Positions 54,195 to 62,901 of a stretch of DNA of 64,000 bases are shown here, in pieces. The notes below the pieces were generated by a model, which was not told the origin of the DNA, made no database searches, and saw only the letters and a program-made list of their open reading frames with translations. The first letter of the stretch is position 1; every line of letters starts with the position of its first letter. Origin of the DNA: Bacteroidaceae bacterium (lineage in GTDB: Bacteria > Bacteroidota > Bacteroidia > Bacteroidales > Bacteroidaceae); assembly GCA_017534535.1 (NCBI GenBank), contig JAFXVZ010000002.1, positions 1 to 64,000 on the forward strand, given 5' to 3'. A program made the translations under genes and the position numbers.

Positions 54195-54635
54195 CAAGCA
54201 TCCTATAGCTTGTTTAGGTGGGTTATATACGCAAGCGTAAAAGTACAAGCTCTGCATTCCTCATCAAAGAGAGGTTACTTGCACCACCAAAACAAGTTGT
54301 TTTGGTGCTGATGAAAGCAGTGTAACTTCTAAATATAGTTACACTGGTGTTAAGTTAATAAGGCTCAACTAATTAAGAGGTATAGTGTAACTATGCAGGT
54401 AAAACAAAGAAAATTAGTGTATCAGCACATATCAAACTTATCAAGAACAATATTCGTCCCAACAAAAGCGACTTTGGTGTAAAAAATACTTGTCAACTCA
54501 ATATAAATATATACCTTTGTGCCGTTAATAAACCTTTTGATGTAATCATCCTCAATATAACAACAATGAAAGTAAAGGAATTGAGATGCTTACCTCTTCA
54601 AGGTAGAAAAGTAAGTTGTTTTAAAAAACTAATAT
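54195..54635. repeat. Composite palindromic repeat, locus B, and leader of the next gene
   Basis: A third copy of the 11-bp-arm palindrome (54285-54307), a hairpin CAGTGTAACT (54318-54327) / AGTTACACTG (54337-54346), a further AGTGTAACTATG word, and a degraded copy at 54459-54479 (CAACAAAAG ... CTTTGGTG). It corresponds to 15160-15400 in inverted order. At 54490-54519 is the promoter of the next gene (TTG, 19 bp, TACCTTTG), then about 110 nt of leader. Confidence 0.8.
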
Positions 54636-56087
54636 ATGCGAAGAATAATGATGATTGCTGCTATCGCAGCTATATTGATTGGGTGTAGTGATTCAAAGGA
54701 GCCTGTTAACCCGGAACCTACCCCTACCCCAACTCCTACCCCTGAACCTGTTGCTGAATGGAAAACTAGCGACACAACACCTCTTGTATTGTCAACTAAT
54801 GCAGAAGATACACAGATAAAGACTGTCAAGACCAGCGATGGGAAGATTGTCATGACTTGGCTTAGACCTGAAGGAGGAGATTTGGAGTCTTCTACATTCG
54901 GATATAGACTTTACCTTCAATTGTTCAACACAGACGGGACTCCAGCGTTTGGAACTAATGGTATTCTCATTTGCGATAAACCAACGATGACCTATTCAAC
55001 TGATTACGCGCTCTCCCTCGCTCCAAATGGTGATATCCTGATGGCATATTGGGATACTCGCAACGATCTAATTAATAAAGAATTCAATGAAGTATATTTA
55101 TATCGTTATTCCCAAGGAGGTAATCCTGTATGGGCTAAAGATGGCGTGCGTTTCAGTACAGGAAAATCAGATGACATTGAGAATGTTTACGAAGTTTCAC
55201 CAACTCTCTGTGTAAGCGGAAACAATATCTACGTCGGCATTTATCGTATAGAAACAGGAGAGTCTTATTTCTATATCCAGCGCCTTGACGAGAAAGGTTC
55301 TCCCGTATGGGAAAACAGCGTAAAGCTGAAAACATTAGAAGCTACGTTTTCTGCATGTCCAGGAGGTGATATTTATGTTGTTTATGGCAACGAAACCTTC
55401 GGACTTGATGCCATTCGCTTGGATGCCTCAGGAAACAATGTTTGGGGAAGGACCGTAACTGTTGAGTCGTCATCTTTAAGTGGAGGTATCTATATGCCTA
55501 AACCTAATATTTCTATCGATGGAGATCAGGGGATGTTTCTTTCCTATCGCATCCTACAGCAGGCATCAGGATATCAGGTTTTCAACTACCTTTCATCTAC
55601 AGGTAATACTCTTAACTCCCCCGTCAGTTGTAATGGAAACACAGACGGTGATGCAGGATTGGCAGTAATGGGAAGTCGCAACGGGAAATCACTAGTTGCC
55701 TGGGAGTTGACAGAAGGTCCCAACGACAAAAAGATGATGGTCAATCTATTTGACCGCAGTGGTAATCCTCTTTGGGACAATAGCATTTCGTTAGCAGAAA
55801 ACGAATTGTGGGGCTTTGCCCCAGTCGCCATTATTCCTCAATCAGATGGATGGATAGTGCTTTATGGAGATTGTACAAACTGGAATATTGCCATTTTTAA
55901 TGCACAAAAAATTGATAACGATGGAAAAATCGTTTGGATTCGTCAACTGGGACAAGAAGATTTTGTAAGTACTGGTTTTTCTATACTGTATGATGACTCC
56001 AAAACATACATCTTCTATACATATGAAGATGAAAACTCTGGTATAGGTGGCATGAATGTTTTGTGCATATCAAATAATCCAATATAA
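54636..56087 (+). CDS. Lipoprotein of unknown function with a proline-rich linker
   Basis: 483 aa. Lipobox LIGC after MRRIMMIAAIAAI. A linker PEPTPTPTPTPEPVAEW (about residues 26-42) precedes a beta-rich body with strand repeats of the type LAPNGDILMAYWDTRND, IYVGIYRIETGESYFYIQRL and GNPLWDNSISLAENELW, likely a propeller. Family not recognised. It has its own promoter (-7 54512-54519) with a 110-nt leader, and ends in a convergent hairpin with the acetyltransferase gene. The PT repeat in DNA (CCTACCCCAACTCCTACCCC) may change length by slippage. Confidence 0.65.
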   Translation: MRRIMMIAAIAAILIGCSDSKEPVNPEPTPTPTPTPEPVAEWKTSDTTPLVLSTNAEDTQIKTVKTSDGKIVMTWLRPEGGDLESSTFGYRLYLQLFNTDGTPAFGTNGILICDKPTMTYSTDYALSLAPNGDILMAYWDTRNDLINKEFNEVYLYRYSQGGNPVWAKDGVRFSTGKSDDIENVYEVSPTLCVSGNNIYVGIYRIETGESYFYIQRLDEKGSPVWENSVKLKTLEATFSACPGGDIYVVYGNETFGLDAIRLDASGNNVWGRTVTVESSSLSGGIYMPKPNISIDGDQGMFLSYRILQQASGYQVFNYLSSTGNTLNSPVSCNGNTDGDAGLAVMGSRNGKSLVAWELTEGPNDKKMMVNLFDRSGNPLWDNSISLAENELWGFAPVAIIPQSDGWIVLYGDCTNWNIAIFNAQKIDNDGKIVWIRQLGQEDFVSTGFSILYDDSKTYIFYTYEDENSGIGGMNVLCISNNPI

Positions 56088-56105
56088 ATTGATATTCCAT
56101 TTACT

Positions 56106-56173
56106 GCATTGGATTTGTATAGGCTTGCATCTTTGTTATCAGTTAACAATGCAAACCTATACAAAACCAATGC
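56106..56173. terminator. Long hairpin between convergent genes
   Basis: Arms 56106-56130 and 56149-56173, 25 nt each with two mismatches, around an 18-nt loop. The arms start GCATTGG and end CCAATGC. It lies just beyond the lipoprotein stop and 3 nt from the stop of the convergent acetyltransferase. There is no strong U-run, so it may be a terminator or stabiliser. Confidence 0.6.
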
Positions 56174-56176
56174 CTC

Positions 56177-56743
56177 TTATGCTTTTCTCTTCTGGAAGCG
56201 GAACATGCCTTCATGCTCATCTTCTCCTGATTCAGCAGGCTGCAGCATCATTTCAGGGTCGTTGGGATCAGGATGATGACTATTGAAGAACTCCACAATG
56301 TGGAAGCCGCAACGATTCACATAGAAATGAATATTACGCGTTTCGAAATACGGTGTTACCGTTTCCCAAATCTTTACCTCTGGATGTAACTCCTCTACAG
56401 CCATCCATGCTGCATAACCAATGCCTTTGCTATGAGTATGAGGCGATACAAACAGTAATTCGAGTTCTCCCGTATCCTGTCTAGGGTCAATACGAATCAC
56501 CACTCCACCAACCTTTTCACCCTCACACACGATGCGATATGCCTCAGCATGTTCACCACTGATAGCGTGAATGATGGTATCACGTGAGATGATCTCTCCC
56601 TCCTCCTCAAAATGATTGTCACGCATACCAAACTCCTGGGTTGCCCCATACTTAAACGCCTCTTGATTATCGAGGACAAACTGCTCGCGGTCATCGTCCT
56701 GCAATGCCACCAGCATTACTTCTCTATTGTCTTTTGTTTTCAT
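56177..56743 (-). CDS. GNAT-family N-acetyltransferase
   Basis: 188 aa. The acetyl-CoA-binding pattern ELELLFVSPHTHSKGIGYAAWMA (motif A; Q/RxxGxG/A becomes HSKGIGYA) and KVGGVVIRID strand are seen, with ETRNIHFYVNRCGFHIVEFF as motif B. Substrate unknown. Own transcript; the upstream 480 bp is without a clear gene. Confidence 0.85.
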   Translation of the reverse strand: MKTKDNREVMLVALQDDDREQFVLDNQEAFKYGATQEFGMRDNHFEEEGEIISRDTIIHAISGEHAEAYRIVCEGEKVGGVVIRIDPRQDTGELELLFVSPHTHSKGIGYAAWMAVEELHPEVKIWETVTPYFETRNIHFYVNRCGFHIVEFFNSHHPDPNDPEMMLQPAESGEDEHEGMFRFQKRKA

Positions 56744-57196
56744 ACTATTGTTACTTCAACATGGCAAATAAAGTATTATTATTCAATATCAAGCCTCTTT
56801 CCACCAATAGCTCAATACTGAGGACGAATGGCAAAAGAGGCAGCAAAAACCTTTTCGTTCCTAAAAACAGGGCATCGGTGTAAAAGTCACTTGACATTAA
56901 CAGCAATGCCCTTATCTTTTCATAAGACATAGAGAACACCAAGCGCCGTCTGAAACTCCTTTATCCTGAACCCAATGAATACATACAAAGAGGGAAAGGG
57001 TACATTTTCGGGTCGAGATAATAATCAGGATACACCGGATGCTGAAATCTTTGCGTTCTGAAAGTAGAACATCGGCAGTGCTAATGCCATTACGTATAGT
57101 GGTATAAATATTCTTATTATTGTCTTAACTCTTTTTTGTTTGCACAAATATAGCACTATTCTTGCAAATAAGAAAGAGGAAGTAAATATTTATTGC
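56744..57196. other. Intergenic stretch with two diverged copies of a short segment
   Basis: About 450 bp. Segments at 56848-56882 (CCTTTTCGTTCCTAAAAACA, GGGCATCGG) and 57046-57080 (TCTTTGCGTTCTGAAAGTAG, AACATCGG) resemble each other. On the minus strand both read as similar peptides (DFYTDALFLGTKRF; and STADVLLSERKDF in the other), so this may be the remains of a repeated coding piece, but no full gene is supported. Confidence 0.4.
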
Positions 57197-57204
57197 TATC
57201 TTTG
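57197..57204 (+). promoter_or_regulatory. -7 box of the small lipoprotein gene
   Basis: TATCTTTG at 57197-57204 followed by CA, 18 bp before the ATG at 57223. It excludes the upstream start in the same frame. Confidence 0.7.
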
Positions 57205-57222
57205 CAAATAAAAAAGCACTTT

Positions 57223-57573
57223 ATGAAACAAATCGTCTTTTCATTCGTATTGATCATCTTGCTACTTAGCTCATGTATGACAATTGGCACAAAGGGTGAT
57301 ATAACGGCTGAGATGGCCTATGAAGGCGTCAACAACTATTGCCATAGCACGTATGACTGGAGTGTGGCAGAGTCTAATCCATCCATCATGAACGTTGAAA
57401 TGGGCGAAGAAACTGACTCTACTTATCAAGTGATATTCCGCAGTTACACAGGTGCATTCGTCAATTTCTATGTGGACAAAACAAATGGCACAACAAGAAT
57501 GGAAGAGTATGTACCCTCCCTTGATGTTAAAAGCGACGCTGGAACGATTGAACTATTCGATTACCTAAAATGA
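57223..57573 (+). CDS. Small lipoprotein of unknown function
   Basis: 116 aa. Signal and lipobox LLLSSC in MKQIVFSFVLIILLLSSCMT, then a small alpha/beta body (TAEMAYEGVNNYCHSTYDWS; YQVIFRSYTGAFVNFYVDKT). No family recognised. Alone on its strand between an intergenic repeat and the patatin gene. Confidence 0.7.
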   Translation: MKQIVFSFVLIILLLSSCMTIGTKGDITAEMAYEGVNNYCHSTYDWSVAESNPSIMNVEMGEETDSTYQVIFRSYTGAFVNFYVDKTNGTTRMEEYVPSLDVKSDAGTIELFDYLK

Positions 57574-57706
57574 CTATTACTTCAAGATGGTTTTGAGGAA
57601 CGGCTCAATCTTTGTCAATTGGAATCTTGGTCTTCATTAGCTTTGACTTTACGTAATTGACGGAAAACAGAAACAGTGAATCTGTTTATCAGTTATAAAG
57701 CAAAAG

Positions 57707-58594
57707 TCAGAATAATTTGAACGGAAATTTTTTCTTTTTTGCCTCATGATACTTACTGAGAGCTTGCTGCGTTTTATGGTGACCTATTGCAATGAGCTTT
57801 TCCGATTTATCATAATCGAAAATGCCATAACGACTCATCTGGATATCAACATGTACATCGGGTTTCGTCAGTTGAGCCATGAGAATAGAATTTTGACGAA
57901 TCATTAGTGAGCTGACTCTTGAAAGCATTGTGTAGTAGTTGAAATCAAGGTTATCGGGAATCAGTTTGTTAAGTATCTGCTGTGATAGTGATTTGCTACG
58001 TTTACGCTTTTCTGCCAACTCATGCTGAATCGCCCACTGCTTTTCATAATCCTGTCCACTTACATCAATACCTATCAAGATATCGCCCTTATGTCGCACC
58101 ACACGATTCATCGGTATGGGATTTGTCACACCACCATCGATGAGTATCATACCATTACGATGTACAGGTTCATAGAATGATGGTATAGAGATGGAAGCAC
58201 GAATGGCATCAAAGAGACTGCCTTTGCTGAACACAACCTCACGTCCTGCTTTCAAATCGGTGGCCACTGCACAATAGGGTATCTCCAAATCTTCTATAAG
58301 AACATCTGGCACAAACTCCATGATAGCTTCAATGATGCGCGAACCCTTTACTATATGATTAAGACTTAGGGAAAAATCGGTCAGTTCCAGCATCTTCTTT
58401 CGGTTTATGGTCTTCATCCACTCTCGGAATTCCTTTAGTTTCCCTGCAGCATATACCCCACCAATGAGAGCTCCTATTGAACAACCTGCAATAGAGGTGA
58501 TGCGATAACCCTGTTCCTCCAGTTCCTCGATAGCACCGATATGGGCAAGACCTTTCGCACCACCACTCGATAATACTAACGCTACGTCTTTCAT
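57707..58594 (-). CDS. Patatin-like phospholipase
   Basis: 295 aa. The patatin oxyanion hole LSSGGAKGLAHIG (residues 8-20), serine lipase motif AGCSIGALIGG (nucleophile near residue 38) and catalytic aspartate DGGVTNPIP are intact. Cytoplasmic, with no signal peptide. Likely hydrolyses phospholipid or lipid ester bonds. It starts 29 nt after the GntP-like permease stop and so may be its operon partner. Confidence 0.92.
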   Translation of the reverse strand: MKDVALVLSSGGAKGLAHIGAIEELEEQGYRITSIAGCSIGALIGGVYAAGKLKEFREWMKTINRKKMLELTDFSLSLNHIVKGSRIIEAIMEFVPDVLIEDLEIPYCAVATDLKAGREVVFSKGSLFDAIRASISIPSFYEPVHRNGMILIDGGVTNPIPMNRVVRHKGDILIGIDVSGQDYEKQWAIQHELAEKRKRSKSLSQQILNKLIPDNLDFNYYTMLSRVSSLMIRQNSILMAQLTKPDVHVDIQMSRYGIFDYDKSEKLIAIGHHKTQQALSKYHEAKKKKFPFKLF

Positions 58595-58623
58595 ACGAAC
58601 ATCGTTTTACTATGATATAATTA

Positions 58624-59976
58624 CTACATAAACAAACTGATGAAGAAGATGCCTATAATTGAGGCAAGACCCATAACGAGGGTCGTCAAGGTATGTGCTT
58701 TATAGCCATCTTCAACAGACAGGCCTCCGAAACGTGTTACCACCCAGAAATAGGAGTCGTTGGCATGTGACACCGTCATGGCTCCTGCACCAATAGCAAG
58801 CACCCCGAGGGTAATCTCTGCTGGCGACACCAAACCAAGTGCCGGCAATAGCGGTGCCATTAATCCTGCAGTGGTGGTAATGGCCACCGTTGACGAACCC
58901 TGTGCACTCTTGAACAAAGCTGCTACGAGGAATGGGAACAGCACTCCCATCATCTGAAGAATTGGAGCATTCTCCGTAATATATTCCATCAATCCTGAGG
59001 CAGCAATCACACGACCCAGCACACTACCTGCGGCTGTAACAAAGAGAATTGGACCAACCGTGCGAAGTGTGTCATCAGTCATCTTAAACAACTCTGAGCT
59101 CTTGCCTGTCTGCGAGAGCAACACAACAGCAAGTAACGTACCTACGGCAAGGGCTACCATTGGATTGCCCAAGAAAAGGCAAAGGTCACTGACTGTACCT
59201 TCCAAGTGCAACATAGAGGTTATAGAACTGACTGCCATCAGCAGGATAGGCACAACCAACGGTGACAGTGATGCCGCAGCACCAGGTAGCTTCCCATAGG
59301 ATGATTTCAGCGCCTCATAGCTCTCTACAGTTTCTATCGGGGTATCATCCGTACTTTTTACCCTATTCCCTATGTAACGGGCATAGCAATAACCAGCTGA
59401 AAGTGGAAATATTGATACAGCTGCACCCAGTCCCATCACCAACAGCAAATTCTCACCAATACCCAAGGTTTGGGCAGCAGCAATAGGTCCTGGTGTGGGC
59501 GGAATGAACACATGCGCAATATACAAACCGCAAGCAAGACAAACGGTAAGCATAGCACTTGACGCACCAGTACGCTTTACCAATGCCTTGCGGATGGGAT
59601 TCAAAATCACGAAGCCACTATCACAAAACACAGGGATAGATACCACCCATCCCATCAGTTCCAGAGCTAAACCTGGACGGCGTTCACCTACCAAACGAAT
59701 TACAACATCGGCAAGCGTCAAAGCAGCACCAGTCTTTTCAAGAATCGTACCAATAAGTGCTCCCAAAATAATCACAATGCCTATGGAAGTGAAAGTAGAA
59801 GAGAATCCTTCACCAATCACTTTAGGCAACTGTGGTAGAGGTATTCCTGCCAGCAGTGCCAGTACGAAAGAGGTAATCATGATACTCAGGAAGGGATGCA
59901 CCTTCCACTTGGAAATCATCAGTAACATTGCCAATACAGCAATGACAAATGCTATTATAAAAGGAATTCCTGTCAT
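58624..59976 (-). CDS. GntP-family permease, second copy
   Basis: 450 aa with about 12 hydrophobic segments. HVFIPPTPGPIAAAQTLGIG, SAQGSSTVAITTTAGLMAPLL and VSHANDSYFWVVTRFGG are the GntP family signatures. Same family as 49873-51213 but clearly diverged. A gluconate-type sugar acid is the probable substrate. The -7 box TATTTTTG (plus 60069-60076) lies upstream. Confidence 0.88.
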   Translation of the reverse strand: MTGIPFIIAFVIAVLAMLLMISKWKVHPFLSIMITSFVLALLAGIPLPQLPKVIGEGFSSTFTSIGIVIILGALIGTILEKTGAALTLADVVIRLVGERRPGLALELMGWVVSIPVFCDSGFVILNPIRKALVKRTGASSAMLTVCLACGLYIAHVFIPPTPGPIAAAQTLGIGENLLLVMGLGAAVSIFPLSAGYCYARYIGNRVKSTDDTPIETVESYEALKSSYGKLPGAAASLSPLVVPILLMAVSSITSMLHLEGTVSDLCLFLGNPMVALAVGTLLAVVLLSQTGKSSELFKMTDDTLRTVGPILFVTAAGSVLGRVIAASGLMEYITENAPILQMMGVLFPFLVAALFKSAQGSSTVAITTTAGLMAPLLPALGLVSPAEITLGVLAIGAGAMTVSHANDSYFWVVTRFGGLSVEDGYKAHTLTTLVMGLASIIGIFFISLFM

Positions 59977-60109
59977 AGGTTTTTTGTTAGTGAGTCTTTT
60001 GGGTGTTTACTTCAATTTCTTTCATAATAATTATTAAACGCGCCGTCGAGTTTCGCGGTTTTCTACCGCAAAAATACAGAAAGTTACGAATTCTGCAAAA
60101 AAAATGGGA

Positions 60110-61036
60110 TTAGTTATGTAAATACAACCTTGATTGATACGGCTCGCCATCTCCCTGAACCATGCAGAGGAACTCCCATCCATAGCGTTCATAGAAGCCG
60201 TCATGATTTGTGACAAGATAAACAGGTGTGATACCTTTTGTCTTTAAGTCATCTACAGCCATATTAAGCAAGCGACCTGCAATCCCCTGATTACGATACT
60301 CTTTTTCCGTATAAACGGCACAGATATTGGGACTTAGATCCTTTCTGTCATGAAAGTCATTTTCGATGGTTCCCAATCCACCAATAATCCTGTCGTCATC
60401 CAAACAAAGATACCATCCTAATTCTGTCTGATGATTAAGATATGCATCCATACAGTGAAGATATGCTTCCTTGGAAACACTCCATCTGCTACTAAACCAT
60501 TCAGCTGCTTCATCTTTTAGTTCAGGTTTATCTCTTAATGTAAGGTAGGAATATGTATAAAACAGCACCATCTCTTTTCCCATCCATTCTTCTCCATCAA
60601 TGAAGTAGCTGTCAGTACCGATTACCTTAAACCCTACGGACTCATAGCAAAGAAAGGCCGATGGGTTATTATCGAAAACGCCAAGTGTAATCTTCTTGGC
60701 TCCATATTCCTGTTTCGCTTTCTGAATGGCAAGTTGCAACATTTGCTTACCGTACCCCTTGCCCCGAAGCTGGTCATCTACAATGACGAATCCTAAACGG
60801 ATAACGGTTTTGGATGGGTCAGGATATCTGAGCATGATATGCCCTACAACGTTACCATCATCATTAATAGCAGTATATGGGTAAACAGTATCGGAATCAT
60901 ATTGCGCCAGCATATCTTCAGGCTTTGGAGGATAGAAAGGATATCTGTCTGCGCTCCATTTACGGAATGCCGACTTGTCTTTTATCCATGAGAGGATAAT
61001 AGGCGCATCATAGATAGCGAATGGTCTTAATTTCAT
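60110..61036 (-). CDS. Double-GNAT-domain acetyltransferase
   Basis: 308 aa with two GNAT domains. The first has GFVIVDDQLRGKGYGKQMLQLA (residues about 78-99), the second YTEKEYRNQGIAGRLLNMAV (about 239-258); both are clear RxxGxG/A acetyl-CoA sites. Likely an acetyltransferase of unknown substrate. It lies 48 nt after the sugar-isomerase-like gene and may be its operon member. Confidence 0.88.
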   Translation of the reverse strand: MKLRPFAIYDAPIILSWIKDKSAFRKWSADRYPFYPPKPEDMLAQYDSDTVYPYTAINDDGNVVGHIMLRYPDPSKTVIRLGFVIVDDQLRGKGYGKQMLQLAIQKAKQEYGAKKITLGVFDNNPSAFLCYESVGFKVIGTDSYFIDGEEWMGKEMVLFYTYSYLTLRDKPELKDEAAEWFSSRWSVSKEAYLHCMDAYLNHQTELGWYLCLDDDRIIGGLGTIENDFHDRKDLSPNICAVYTEKEYRNQGIAGRLLNMAVDDLKTKGITPVYLVTNHDGFYERYGWEFLCMVQGDGEPYQSRLYLHN

Positions 61037-61084
61037 ATTCCTGATAAAAGCATAATGTTCATTGTTTATTGATGAAAAAGCTAT

Positions 61085-62026
61085 TTAACTAACAAACGGT
61101 GCCTCTTGCAGGTAACGTGCACTCTCCTCAACCCGTTCAAATTGATGACCACTGCGGAAGTTCTCGTCCTCCACAAAGAAATCCTTCATGCCGTTCTGGT
61201 AGAACTGACGGAAGATATTCTCGTTGTTAAGCATACCCGAGGCACCTAATTCCTCACGGTCTTTTACATGCATAAGACGGAAACGATTAGGATACTGTTG
61301 TAAATAAAAAACAGGATCATTACCACCCAAAACAGCAGCTAAACTATCCAATTCAAAGCTTACAAGCCCAGGATCTGTCTGCTCCAACAAAATATCGAAT
61401 ATTTGTCGTGAACCTTCTGGATATCTGCCCGTCAGTAGATACATACTCTCTTTGCCTCCAGGAGTCACTCGCATTGCCACATTTACCTCATTATGGAATG
61501 CCAATAACATACCTGCATCCTGCACAATGCGCCCTGCCTCATTCAGAATCTCAGCAATCAACTGTGCATCTTCCACGCTTTTACAGCCCGGGATACCAGC
61601 TTGTACCAAATAAGTAATGCCCAACAAAGCATGATGATCCACCACCTGTTTCCAGAAATCCAATACATCTTTTTTATTATCTGTTGTATAATAAGGCTGT
61701 GGAGTTCGAACATGCGAACTGGTAATCTCCAAGCCCGCATCTTGTGCCATCTTTCGATAATCAATTAGTGATATGGGATCGTGAAACAAAGCGATGTTGC
61801 CATTGTTATACCCTGCCAGTTCGAGGGTATCATACCCTATTTCCTTGAGCCTACGCATGCCTGCGGGTATATCTTTGGCGAGTTCCAAGCACACACCAAA
61901 GACCTGCAAACCAAAACGTTTATGTTGCCGTGAATCGCTGGCGTCCGCCACACCTTTACAACTTAGATTCGCTATCGCCCCCATACCCAGCAGTGATGCA
62001 GTCTTCATGAACAACCTCCTGTTCAT
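61085..62026 (-). CDS. Exported sugar phosphate isomerase/epimerase-like protein (Tat lipoprotein)
   Basis: 313 aa. The twin-arginine start NRRLFMKTASLLGMGAIAN is followed by a lipobox-like LSC, so it seems exported folded and lipidated. The body is an AP-endonuclease-2 TIM barrel: GYDTLELAGYNNG, LEITSSHVRTP, MLLAFHNEVNVAM (metal H) and FRLMHVKDREELG. Such proteins isomerise or epimerise sugars or inositol-like compounds; substrate unknown. It follows the MBL-fold gene by 15 nt and is probably co-transcribed. Confidence 0.85.
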   Translation of the reverse strand: MNRRLFMKTASLLGMGAIANLSCKGVADASDSRQHKRFGLQVFGVCLELAKDIPAGMRRLKEIGYDTLELAGYNNGNIALFHDPISLIDYRKMAQDAGLEITSSHVRTPQPYYTTDNKKDVLDFWKQVVDHHALLGITYLVQAGIPGCKSVEDAQLIAEILNEAGRIVQDAGMLLAFHNEVNVAMRVTPGGKESMYLLTGRYPEGSRQIFDILLEQTDPGLVSFELDSLAAVLGGNDPVFYLQQYPNRFRLMHVKDREELGASGMLNNENIFRQFYQNGMKDFFVEDENFRSGHQFERVEESARYLQEAPFVS

Positions 62027-62041
62027 TTGATCATCAATATT

Positions 62042-62776
62042 TTAATCAAAATTTCTAATTCTTATATCTATGCCCGTACCTTCCAGTTGTGACGGAATCG
62101 TGGTAATATCAGCAGGGGTGTAATGGTAAGGGAACAGCACTTTGGGCTTGATAAGCTTAGCCGCACGCACGAACTGTTCTGCCGACATCGTAGGGTTGTT
62201 GCAGGGGAAGAAAGCCGCATCAATGTCCTTGATCTTATCCATCTCAGGTATATCTTCCGTATCACCAGCAAAATAGATGCGGAAACCATCAATGGTTAGG
62301 ATATAGCCGTTGTCGCGACCTTGGGGATGCTTGGTCAGTTTGTCCGGACTTGTGTTATAGGCAGGCACAGCCTCCACCTTAAAGTCGTTGGCAATCTGTT
62401 TATTGTCACCATTCACCATCACCTCTCCAGCTCCAAACATATCAGCACAACGCTTGTTCATAATTAGTTGCGTCTTGTCAGCCATTAGTAATATAAGGGC
62501 ATTGGCATCGTAGTGGTCACCATGCTCATGGGTCACAAAAATGTAATCCGCCTTGGGCATCACAGTATAATCCACCATCCTGTCACGCAACTTTGACACA
62601 GGGTCAATCTGTATTTCCTTACCATCATATTCCAAACGCACGCTGGCATGCATCAGGGCATGGATCTTGATGGTCTTTCCACTCTTTGTAGTAAACACAT
62701 CAGTTTCAAAATTCTCTTGGCTGCAAGCCGTAGTCAGACCCAAAAAGGCCAATAAACAAGTTAAAATCTTCTTCAT
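62042..62776 (-). CDS. MBL-fold metallo-hydrolase, lipoprotein (UlaG-like)
   Basis: 244 aa. Lipobox GLTTAC after MKKILTCLLAFL. The metal motif THEHGDHYD and the later FAGDTEDIPEM and FPYHYTPAD residues are the MBL set of the UlaG type. Exported hydrolase of unknown substrate. Own -7 box TATCTTTG (plus CAAAGATA, 62814-62821); first gene of a three-gene unit with the isomerase and the double GNAT genes. Confidence 0.87.
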   Translation of the reverse strand: MKKILTCLLAFLGLTTACSQENFETDVFTTKSGKTIKIHALMHASVRLEYDGKEIQIDPVSKLRDRMVDYTVMPKADYIFVTHEHGDHYDANALILLMADKTQLIMNKRCADMFGAGEVMVNGDNKQIANDFKVEAVPAYNTSPDKLTKHPQGRDNGYILTIDGFRIYFAGDTEDIPEMDKIKDIDAAFFPCNNPTMSAEQFVRAAKLIKPKVLFPYHYTPADITTIPSQLEGTGIDIRIRNFD

Positions 62777-62866
62777 GTCTTCAAGTTGTTATATATTTAC
62801 AATCATTTTCTTGCAAAGATAAAGAAAAACAACGGACTTTTGAACTATTTTTTTCTAAAAAATATC

Positions 62867-62874
62867 TACATTTG
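62867..62874 (+). promoter_or_regulatory. -7 box of the ABC exporter gene
   Basis: TACATTTG at 62867-62874 followed by CA, 27 bp before the ATG at 62902. Divergent from the MBL gene promoter at 62814-62821, the boxes 46 bp apart. Confidence 0.65.
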
Positions 62875-62901
62875 CATCAGATTATAAATATTATTAGAGG
62901 T

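Noticed and set aside
54566..54690. Upstream reading frame in the leader of the 54636 lipoprotein
   Set aside because: A frame from ATG 54566 of about 40 codons overlaps the real start, but no ribosome site or conservation evidence is available; it may be chance.
54711..54750. PTPTPTP tandem repeat as a phase-variation tract
   Set aside because: The unit is in multiples of six bases, so slippage would change linker length but not frame; no evidence of switching.
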